64,000 bases of DNA. It comes from JADKBO01 sp965230345. Lineage in GTDB: Bacteria > Bacteroidota > Bacteroidia > Chitinophagales > Saprospiraceae. The notes under the pieces were generated by a model. It saw only the letters and a program-made list of their open reading frames with translations, did no database searches and had not been told where the DNA came from. How positions within the stretch are numbered: position 1 is the stretch's first letter; each line of letters opens with the position of its first letter. The stretch is taken from NCBI GenBank assembly GCA_965230345.1, contig CBDDKR010000002.1:124001-188000 (forward strand), given 5' to 3'. A program made the position numbers and the translations under genes. Shown one piece after another: positions 57,101 through 62,592 of the stretch.

Positions 57101-59647
57101 TAACGCAAGGTCAAATATATTAGGTACAGCTGGATCACTGTCGTCCTCGTCAATGGTACCATCGTCTGTGACATTATCATCTGTAGGAGTACCGACATCA
57201 CCACCTGTATCATTGTCCATAACGTCATCCATTACCGAATCAACATCTACTACGTCATTTCCATTGTGATCCGTAGCATCGGTAATCTCTGCAACATTAA
57301 CCAAATCATTGATGTTAGAAGCAATAACTTTAAGTCTGATTATTCGGGACACACTACTCCCTGGAATCAATGTTGCCGTAATAGTGGTAATGGCATCACC
57401 ACCTTGAACAGTCCAATCGGGATTGTCCGAAGCAACAAATTCATAACCACTAGGAATATAGTCTCGGATAACTATATCCTTAGCTGGAATACCTCCTTGA
57501 TTGTATACAGTTATTCTAAAAGGAACTGTTTCTCCAACTTCTACAATTCCACTATTTAGTATTTCTTTCTTAAGTGCTAAGTCAAATCCATTGGGTTTAA
57601 CAAAGCCAATATCATAGCTGTGATTTGTAATATTCGTTTGTATTGGTAACAATACTTTTCCACAGTCTATATCAACAAGAGATGCATCACTATTTATAAA
57701 ACCATTGGTATTATTCTCAGAAGTGAGTACAAAGTCTTCACCTCCAAAATTCAATATTCCATATTCGTAATCAAACTCTGATGCAGGGATTCCAATGTAA
57801 TATTGTTTCCCTTCAATTAGATTAGAAAATTTGTACTGTCCATTAGCATCAGTAGTCTCTGTACCTAGAATATTACAATCTTCATCCATTAGATTCAATG
57901 TGATTCCAGCAATTACTGGTTCACCAGCATCCTGAATACCATTTTTATTGTCGTCTCTCCATACCAAGTTTCCAATCTCGATAGAAGATGGAGAGCATTT
58001 TGCAACTACATCTCCAAATCCTGTAGCCTTTCCAAACTGTTCTGTACTGTTTCTTACATACAATTCTATACCAGCTTCTCTAGTACCATCTACGGTACTG
58101 TATCTATGAAAACCTCCAGAATAAGAATTTTTTGCTGGATCATAAACGGCAGCAACTACAGAACCTGATCCAGACTCCCCTTTAAGTACATAAAATGACC
58201 CTAGGGCAATTTCTGGGTGATATGTTGGTCCTCCTGGCCAAGCTTCTTCTCCAAAAAACTCTCCTCCACCAGGACCTTGACCATTACCAACACCTGAACC
58301 AATAAGGGATCCAGCTGATCCATTGCTCTCTAATGTCCAATTACCATCATTATCCTTATAAGCCATCAAAATATCTGGATTCTGTGAATCCAATCTTGAT
58401 GTACTTACTTTACAATATCTATGTCCTACCCTGTCAGAAAGTCCAAGTAACATATTGCCCTCATTGGTAAAATCAATATCGGTAAACCAATGACTCGTAA
58501 ATATACTTGTCGCTGGTGTGTTTGTCCAATATCCTTTTATATAAGACGTTTCAAATACTATATTAAATTCACTAGTATTAGCAGGGTCCCACTCATATAC
58601 AATAGCTTTAGAATCACTTCCTGTTCTTGAAGTCATAGCTGTACATGTCACACCTATATATAACTTACCATCATGAAGCTTTAGTGCGAATGGCGCATAC
58701 TCTCCATCGCTACATCCTGGATCAGGAATACTAAATTCACTGACATCATCAGGATTTGTAGTCGAAAGTTTTATGATTGATTTTCCGCCTAGATTTGTTA
58801 CATACAAATATTCTTGGTCAGGTGCGAGAACTAAGGCTCCAAGTCCAACCATCCCTGTCTGTGCTCCATAGGCACAATCAAATTCATCTGTAACATTCAT
58901 TGTACCTAGATTAACTTTACTTGCTAGATCTGTGTACAACGTAGTTGTAGAAGTTGATTCAGTTACTGCTGTCTTATATATTGCTCCATATCCAGCCTTA
59001 GTCAAACCACCGTATTGTTTAACAAAAGCCGAAGAGAATATTTCTGATGTGCTTCCCTTCCAGGCAACGCCCCATACAGTACCAGTTTCACTGTGAGAGG
59101 CATACTTTCTTACTGGGCTCGAAGCATTAAATCCGTATTCAAATCCTATTAAAGTTTCGATATCATTGCCTTCGGTAGGTCCTTGAACGAAACAACTCGT
59201 AATGACTTCTGGATTTTCACCACAACTCAAACCTTTCTCAATAACTCCAAAATTAACATTACATGCAGGAGCATTAACAAATTGCACAGAACTTTGATTG
59301 GAAGAACCTATAAATGAAGCAACATAATCTCCAAAATAGTCAAATTCCACTCTATATGGCGTTCCATCTGACAATCCATCAAATTCGAAGTTTCCGTCTG
59401 AATTAGTCGGTTGAGCCTCTACCAGATTATTATTGGCATCATAAATGGATGCAATAATTGAAGAAACTCCAACTTCAGATGGGTCTTCACTACCATCGTT
59501 ATTGAAATCTAGAAATACTTTTCCTTGAATTTTTCCAGACTCAGCTGTACACTGAGCAGACAAGTTCATAGAAGAAACCGATAGTAGCAATGCCATAGCC
59601 ACTAGCAATCCTTTTCCTTTAGTTAGGGACCTAAATAAGTTATTCAT
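48197..59647 (-). CDS. Giant T9SS surface protein: SdrD-B, propeller-like, 3 DUF11, HYR and 80-residue repeats, dockerin-like (3,816 residues)
   Basis: Signal peptide to about residue 32 (LSAQ). Then an SdrD-B-like domain (38-130, VFLDFNNDGSEDPSE); a propeller-like region (about 140-550, VWGVAWKG, YLYVTNLGGKSI, FSIPDPGC); a second SdrD-B (from 555, VWRDDNKNGIQDAGE); and three DUF11 domains (688, 844 and 1,003) with acidic spacers ending DEDDHDP. HYR/Ig domains fill about 1,160-2,390. Eight tandem 80-residue repeats follow (about 2,391-3,055), each with C-(N/T)DITV-x-L and a DxxxSSDNC-like core, then more HYR domains. A dockerin-like pair lies at about 3,477-3,530 (VSTLDLVLIQRHILG, DVNNDNRVTSSDLVELRKAIIG), then a cohesin-like segment and a type A sorting domain (NTPNPWKDK to KMIRLK). 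Its architecture parallels the 4,270-residue protein but with different repeat numbers. The 1,802-residue gene follows 117 bases downstream and may be cotranscribed. Confidence 0.93.
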   Translation of the reverse strand: MNNLFRSLTKGKGLLVAMALLLSVSSMNLSAQCTAESGKIQGKVFLDFNNDGSEDPSEVGVSSIIASIYDANNNLVEAQPTNSDGNFEFDGLSDGTPYRVEFDYFGDYVASFIGSSNQSSVQFVNAPACNVNFGVIEKGLSCGENPEVITSCFVQGPTEGNDIETLIGFEYGFNASSPVRKYASHSETGTVWGVAWKGSTSEIFSSAFVKQYGGLTKAGYGAIYKTAVTESTSTTTLYTDLASKVNLGTMNVTDEFDCAYGAQTGMVGLGALVLAPDQEYLYVTNLGGKSIIKLSTTNPDDVSEFSIPDPGCSDGEYAPFALKLHDGKLYIGVTCTAMTSRTGSDSKAIVYEWDPANTSEFNIVFETSYIKGYWTNTPATSIFTSHWFTDIDFTNEGNMLLGLSDRVGHRYCKVSTSRLDSQNPDILMAYKDNDGNWTLESNGSAGSLIGSGVGNGQGPGGGEFFGEEAWPGGPTYHPEIALGSFYVLKGESGSGSVVAAVYDPAKNSYSGGFHRYSTVDGTREAGIELYVRNSTEQFGKATGFGDVVAKCSPSSIEIGNLVWRDDNKNGIQDAGEPVIAGITLNLMDEDCNILGTETTDANGQYKFSNLIEGKQYYIGIPASEFDYEYGILNFGGEDFVLTSENNTNGFINSDASLVDIDCGKVLLPIQTNITNHSYDIGFVKPNGFDLALKKEILNSGIVEVGETVPFRITVYNQGGIPAKDIVIRDYIPSGYEFVASDNPDWTVQGGDAITTITATLIPGSSVSRIIRLKVIASNINDLVNVAEITDATDHNGNDVVDVDSVMDDVMDNDTGGDVGTPTDDNVTDDGTIDEDDSDPAVPNIFDLALRQYYENSHCVTGGSQIDVKIDVYNQGNVPSRSFTVVNYGSPNLTFDKAKNPAWKELNGLYVYEGGVIAPGTKITIELTFDVINISQEIDIINYSEISSSIPEGRNDSVDSDSTPDDQIDNDKGGTPNTDEDNNVDGLEDSEEDDHDPIVISSRAVDLALLLTTESRMVNSGDVACFNVMVVNQGQMPIKQFDITNYLPSTLSMNDSGDWDDVSGNHFTKTVLYPQGFAPGSEYHFEYCTTVGNLDGVYLIENAAEISQITGMCDEDLSNKDRDSKADNIIDNDLGGEINTDTDDSINQAPSVDEDDHDPAFLIHVETSITNTCQVFSCPTLNDEGLYEIIIELNAPPGMTWTMDQALNLYTTASAVNNLIAFSGESMTETAVDATHSTYSISGVAQSGATFDLRLKSDNNDYQYLSDDACSFASRLVSGERALCNAAQETYAVPNGDNATFVATVTGGSILATRNNGAEVDVEWDAVAGVKQIYFEKTSGDCENFAVLDVITGNTDLAMKCKSQVNLSINADCEVEITPQHILAGDPDPEAAYAIMLFDEDGALMPDNIVNHEHIGKNLEVKLIEGCGGNSCWGNILIEDKSAPTILCEDVTVSCYKVDQYRGPVALDNCGDPIVLHTLDSILNPVSCDPLVTGIFTKSFQAEDASGNKSEICNQTIYIARINLDSVVFPASIEMANALSCNGYDTDDNGYPAPHLTGVPTIEGESIYPDFDGLCKVHASYKDEGPYPFECAQKIVRTWTVWDISCIPNPVQRSFEQTIVIGDKENPTFVCPPSKTASASYHDCIAKVGLDLPTNMDDDCSTDFRIDATYPGGFIDDMNGGEVIDLPAGNHLITYRIYDECLRSNSCTYTIEVEDNTSPLAVCDQNTTIALLSDGTSYMYAQTLDDGSTDACGIAQIEARRMDLGANCNLKNNDFGPIVEFCCNDVGPEPIVVEMMVTDNSDNTNSCMVNVFVQDKTRPTISCPDDVTIDCRVFYDLEDLSEYGEATFYDVCGADLDEEVTEYIDRCRLGYIERIFTVDDGANQVSCRQYIYVENNDVFDLSDIEKPQDFEVFNTCTEEGLHPDSLSYPYGRPVLNEGICDLVAASFKDKRYRFTDTLGTCFKIVRRWTVINYCDLDIDGHPSEIEFDQVIKVSNTEAPKVSFDEPKVTAFLYDTSCVYGYIELEATGDDACTPDAELNWVYQIFEEGGTTPIYSDKGKGALAIASGEYELGSYFVLWSFEDMCGNVESRRQDFEIIDNKKPTAACLESVAISLVAMDTDGVDGPDIEMACIGPDSLNASSFHPCLDPSELTFSFDSLGMIDEMCFDCFDLGENIIEWYVIDPYGNFDICNVRVIVQDNNDEDVCPDLEDCIEWPVDVTITECNGDTTPIALNSMPVIDPDCECTDFDAPTYVDSLIAYPNATCTMYERTWTVTFNCGNNSMTFEYLQKISVLNDQAPEISCPANVTVDANGDCEAVISPLIPTISNDNCNTDIIVTHNSTHADNPGNDASGTYPKGTTTIIFTVEDGCENTDTCHTTIVVEDNTPPIAMCTDITVSLDGDTHTLTQQEIDAITAGSEDNCELSLSISPTTFDCDDIDASVTVTVTAFDGNTSTSCTAEVTVEDDEDPTVVCNDITIDLDDNGNVTLTEADIETIGNGSSDNCNELDFEVNESTFDCTDFGVNTITLTVSDDSGNTASCEAEVTVDDDQDPVAVCTDITVNLNVNGIHNLTSQEMNTIGSASSDNCGFNISSSPNSFDCSHVGDNNVTVTITDIAGNVDDCIAIVTVQDITPPTIPAGGCNDVTIMLDAMLMGMLDADDLAAATNGASDACGFVPSANAMFDCDDVGNPVTVTITLTDPSNNTSMCDITVTVEEATTPTLMCNDITINLLEDGTYALTAMDSMEMVDQSMGTCNTSIEIEQVTFDCDDIPSVEVTVELFDATNTLVGSCESNITVLDTFPPAAICNDITVTLDANGVYTFVSADVTNIGGSSTDACGIDTMFIDLISLTCDQIGDTTATLTVEDNNGNTSTCEATVTLEDDSKIMAVCNDITINISSDAPYTLTSADSIAIVGGSTDNCAFIVDINPHTFTCADTMNSPISITVDFENSQGSIDTTCMAEVTVETDNTLTCIAQDITVYLDSLGTQTITADDIDGGSGAGCNSAVNKSIDINSFVCNDVVSSPITVTLTVSLGGENEACTAEVTVLDTIAPQIYCQPLIQISCDTFDGNFNAISVIDSIVDNCTDYLVDTLVLIDQFNSCGQGILSRDIIVFDPLSNNSDTCNAVISIIETSDPLTATDFNFPADITVDNCQDLDPGTTGDVTLIGAVPQCSFIEISFTDNPPVPPGGCTDTIERTWTIVDTCNSNVSIPAFVQEIVIIDTIGPDLMTSLDTLFVPNPNNECEMMLDLSSIVTNADCGQTGTVYINNSPFADNNNDIDASGTYPTGDVYDIEVIAMDGCGLSDTAEYVIVIDTAEYLFTCDKLIVPIDTTTLMVCVAATDVASVSGACDSNYTILLYDPEEDVLSDTLKFDCDDIGDNPVFVYLYNGTTLIDSCTVRSDLGRTLITVTDNFMKCNNNIGRVSGNVKTYYNKEVEAVQVELEGSEMPYEMTDGAGSYAFPDMPSGGNYMIKPVKDDGLLEGVSTLDLVLIQRHILGIGNLHNAYDIVAADVNNDNRVTSSDLVELRKAIIGYSSSFKNNTSWKMIDGDYEFPVSDNPFAEEYPEFTHIAPLNGTVYADFTGIKIGDVNGSYTPLRSDVGVDNRSNYKLSIEEQVVVENEVVQTTIKATNPKELLGLQMALEIQGLISVQSLSIEGMKSDYHVSGDVVTLSMSSALPIGSDDLEIAIEFVSTNTGRLSSMMKLDDVMENELYDSQLNIHNIDLTWNNNTSNSIFSMVQNTPNPWKDKTYVSYTLPVNSSVTVTITDMAGKMLYNREIEGQKGINTLEIKNQDVDMESGVFVVTFDYEGQRLQQKMIRLK

Positions 59648-60190
59648 TTTTGAAACCTTAATTAATAGATAATTAATGTCCTATTAATTCAGTCTCATGG
59701 AAGGTTCTTGTATAATATGTCAAATGCCATAACATGATATACTGGGCAAATATAAAAACAATATTTTAAACGATTTACATATTATTCATTTTTTTAATAT
59801 AAAAAGAACATATTAAATGATACATATATATATCCCTTTGAAAATGAATTATTTGATATTTTAGGTTTAAATATTCTAAATTCATCTTTATAGATTATGA
59901 ATCTATCAACCATTTTTTAGTACCACTTTTTAACCCGTTTAAACCAATTTGTAATAGAGCACAGGTTTTACAATCAAACCAACCATGCCATTCCTTCATT
60001 ATACACAAAGTAGTATGCCGCATGTATTAATTTCTTCTTATCATCAATATCGCTAATGTGCCAACTTTAACCTTTTACTCTACTAAAATCAAAATTGTGG
60101 ATTTAGAATAATTATTGCCATCGCAATGATCTTATTCAACATGTGTTTCCAAATTACTTCAATGTAAACCTGATTCGTAATTCGTGTTTA
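59648..60190. other. Long AT-rich intergenic region upstream of the adhesin cluster
   Basis: About 540 bases between the 3,816-residue gene and the terminator of the sigma factor gene. No coding frame or RNA gene is recognisable. It should contain the promoter of the adhesin gene (candidate at 59,747). The rest is low-complexity A/T sequence. Confidence 0.6.
59747..59754 (-). promoter_or_regulatory. Candidate -7 element for the 3,816-residue adhesin gene
   Basis: On the minus strand this reads TATATTTG, 100 bases upstream of the start codon. It matches TAnnTTTG and is the same octamer found before the 4,270-residue, sigma and TMTC-like genes. No -33 TTG is visible. Confidence 0.4.
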
Positions 60191-60236
60191 AAAGAAAAAG
60201 GTGATCAAGCTTTTACACTTAACCACCTTTTTCTTT
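60191..60236 (-). terminator. Terminator of the ECF sigma gene
   Basis: AAAGAAAAAGGTG and CACCTTTTTCTTT form a perfect 13-bp stem around a 20-base loop. On the minus strand the second arm and what follows (CTTTTTCTTTTAAA) are T-rich. It starts about 77 bases after the stop codon and may act in both directions. Confidence 0.75.
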
Positions 60237-60312
60237 AATAGCACAATAATCAACCGTACTAATTACTCAATTTATTTAATAACCAAAACTTTCGTTGTTT
60301 ATAAATGATGTA

Positions 60313-60891
60313 TTAATACACCATCTCTTTTTCGCCCACCATCTTGCGAATATTTATTAGAGCGTACCTCATTCTTCCAAGGGCAGTATTAATACTTACT
60401 CTTGTCAGTTGTGAGATTTCTTTAAAACTCATATCTGCATAATGTCGAAGAATAACAACTTCTCTTTGTTCTGCGGGCAATTGATCCACAATGCCACGAA
60501 TCCTAGAATACGTCTGATTCTTCATCATGCTTTGTTCCATATTATCGTCTCTGGACTCCAATACATCGAATATATCAAAAGTCTCAGTAGAAGAAACCTT
60601 AGTTCTTCTTTTCGCCTTTCTAAAGTAATCCACACATAAGTTGTACGAAATTCGAAGAGCCCATTGAATAAACTTTCCTTCGTGATTATACTTTCCTTTT
60701 CTAAAGGTATCTAATATTTTAATGAATACTTCCTGAAACAAATCTTCAGCCAAATCACGATCTTTAACAAACATATAGATAGAAGTATATACTCGATCTC
60801 TGTGTCTATTTAATAATATTTCGAATGATTTATCATCGCCTTTTAGATAATTTTGGATCAACTCACGATCCGTTACAACATTTACACTCAT
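60313..60891 (-). CDS. ECF-type RNA polymerase sigma factor
   Basis: A sigma-70 family factor with only regions 2 and 4. Region 2 covers about 20-95 (FEILLNRHRDRVYTS, DLAEDLFQEVFIKI, FIQWALRISYNLCVDYFRK). Region 4 covers about 128-185 (LPAEQREVVILRHYADMSFKEIS, then the helix-turn-helix INTALGRMRYALINIR). The length of 192 is typical. No anti-sigma gene lies next to it: downstream are a terminator and the giant adhesin gene, upstream the pseudouridine synthase. It may be of the stand-alone Bacteroidota type. It is the only transcription regulator in the window and the nearest gene to the head of the adhesin cluster, so control of the adhesins is possible but unproven. Confidence 0.95.
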   Translation of the reverse strand: MSVNVVTDRELIQNYLKGDDKSFEILLNRHRDRVYTSIYMFVKDRDLAEDLFQEVFIKILDTFRKGKYNHEGKFIQWALRISYNLCVDYFRKAKRRTKVSSTETFDIFDVLESRDDNMEQSMMKNQTYSRIRGIVDQLPAEQREVVILRHYADMSFKEISQLTRVSINTALGRMRYALINIRKMVGEKEMVY

Positions 60892-60976
60892 AACTAACCT
60901 TTTAATAGGTGAACTCTATTTATTTCTTAAGTGTAAAGTTTTTGTATAGGCAATAATTTTTATGAAATGATAATCA

Positions 60977-61007
60977 CAAATATATGTTACTTATTTTTAC
61001 CATGCAA
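60977..61007 (-). promoter_or_regulatory. Candidate promoter of the ECF sigma gene
   Basis: On the minus strand TTG (61,007-61,005), 20 bases, then TATATTTG (60,984-60,977) fits the Bacteroidota TTG-N17-20-TAnnTTTG promoter. It lies 86 bases upstream of the start codon. This is the best promoter match in the window because both elements are present. Confidence 0.55.
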
Positions 61008-61135
61008 GCAACTTTTCTTTTTTATTTAAAAAAATAATTCAAGATAAAGTTCTTCTGAAGGCAAAACAAGTGATATCTAAATGTATTTCAGCAATCGAAA
61101 TCTAAAATTCGAAAACACAGTTACTCCTTTTCAAA

Positions 61136-62380
61136 TCACCCAATGAAATGTCTCAGCATTACAACTTCACGAGAAGATAAAAAACGTGACCATCCTCGAG
61201 GCAAGTCCTTTTTAGTTAATCCTGCGTAATATGTTCTATCTAGTCTTTCAACACGATAGCCAAGGTGTTCAAAAATCCTCCGAACTATTCTATTCTTACC
61301 AATATGAATTTCAATTCCCACTTCATTTTTGGGTTGACCATCGACATAACCCACCGCATCTACTTGAGCAAAACCATCCTCTAGTGTCAGACCATTAGCA
61401 ATTAGTTTAAGATGTTGTGAGGTGACATCTTTGTCCAATACGACATGATAAAACTTTTGAACGCGATGACTTGGATGAGAAAGTTTTTTAGTAAGATCTC
61501 CATCGTTTGTCAACAATAATAAGCCCGTAGTATTGCGATCCAATCGCCCAACAGGAAAAATTCTGACGTCTACTTTGTTCTCCACCAAATCCATTACAGT
61601 CTTTCTATCCTTTTCATCATCGACTGTAGTAATAACGCCTCTAGGTTTATTTAGTAATAGGTAGACCTTTTCTTCTTCTTTTTCCAATACTCTACCCTCG
61701 TATTCCACCACATCTTTTGGTTGGAGTTCATAAGCAGGTTGAAGTTCGACTTTTCCGTTTACTTTAATAAGTCCCTCTTTTACCAATTCTGCCGCCTTTC
61801 TTCTCGAACAAACACCACATTTTGCAATAAACTTATTCAATCGCATCACATTTTCTACAGACTCCACTTTTTCGGGATCCACAATTCGAGATCTCTTTTC
61901 ACTTCTGACGACTTTCTTTTCTTCAACCACTCTAGATTTACCGATCAGATCTTCAAATCGCACAGGATTCTTTTCTTCACGATTATCTATCGGTTTACTT
62001 TTACCTTTTTGCCATGGGAGTAAATTCTCTTGAGAAGAAAGCGGAGCACCGGAATCATTCGTCCTTTTCTCATCCTTTCTATCAGGTCTATTTCGCCTGG
62101 GCGCTCTCTTATCGTTTTCTTCCTCTCTATTTTTATTCTTTTCAACTACTTGATCTTCTTCTCCAAAATAAAATGCGGCGAAATCACCAAACATTTTGGT
62201 TTTGGGAGCATTGACCCTTTGAGATCTATTGCTACTTGAACGATGTCTCTCTTCTCTTCGATCAAAATCTCTTCTAGGTCTACGATCAAATCTTTTCTCC
62301 TCTCTAGAGTCAGATTGATTATCAAACCTCTTCCCATCCCTTCTTCTTCCTTTAAATGATCTTCTTTCCTCTTCAGCCAT
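61136..62380 (-). CDS. RluB/RsuA-type rRNA pseudouridine synthase with long charged N-terminal extension
   Basis: The enzyme converts a specific uridine in rRNA (23S position 2605 for RluB) to pseudouridine. An S4 RNA-binding domain starts at about residue 179 (MRLNKFIAKCGVCSRRKAAELV). The catalytic domain follows, with the motif FPVGRLDRNTTGLLLLTNDG that holds the catalytic Asp (near residue 282) and IHIGKNRIVRRIFEHLGY. The first 178 residues are an Arg/Lys/Glu/Asp-rich, low-complexity extension (RRSFKGRRRDG, NREEENDKRAPRR) that is likely disordered and probably binds RNA. Such extensions are usual in Bacteroidota members and absent from the E. coli enzyme. The exact uridine target cannot be decided from sequence alone. 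Confidence 0.92.
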   Translation of the reverse strand: MAEEERRSFKGRRRDGKRFDNQSDSREEKRFDRRPRRDFDRREERHRSSSNRSQRVNAPKTKMFGDFAAFYFGEEDQVVEKNKNREEENDKRAPRRNRPDRKDEKRTNDSGAPLSSQENLLPWQKGKSKPIDNREEKNPVRFEDLIGKSRVVEEKKVVRSEKRSRIVDPEKVESVENVMRLNKFIAKCGVCSRRKAAELVKEGLIKVNGKVELQPAYELQPKDVVEYEGRVLEKEEEKVYLLLNKPRGVITTVDDEKDRKTVMDLVENKVDVRIFPVGRLDRNTTGLLLLTNDGDLTKKLSHPSHRVQKFYHVVLDKDVTSQHLKLIANGLTLEDGFAQVDAVGYVDGQPKNEVGIEIHIGKNRIVRRIFEHLGYRVERLDRTYYAGLTKKDLPRGWSRFLSSREVVMLRHFIG

Positions 62381-62402
62381 AGATATAATAGATTAAGAAA
62401 TA

Positions 62403-62410
62403 CAAAGGTA
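62403..62410 (-). promoter_or_regulatory. Candidate -7 element of the pseudouridine synthase gene
   Basis: On the minus strand this is TACCTTTG, an exact TAnnTTTG match 22 bases before the ATG, giving a leader of about 15 bases. No -33 element is obvious. Confidence 0.45.
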
Positions 62411-62500
62411 CATAAGATCTTTTTAACCCGCATTACTTATTCTTAGATATACTCGTATACTCCAATTAGTGTAGTAAACAACAGACGTCATCTTTGGACA

Positions 62501-62508
62501 TATATTTG
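62501..62508 (+). promoter_or_regulatory. Candidate -7 element upstream of the aldehyde dehydrogenase gene
   Basis: TATATTTG on the plus strand, 85 bases before the ATG at 62593. It matches TAnnTTTG; no TTG is seen at the expected -33 distance. Confidence 0.35.
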
Positions 62509-62592
62509 TGCACGTCTCAATATAATCGAATACAATATGCGCCTCATATATTCTATTTTTTGTATTCTTGTCTATTGACAAAAACATCTATC

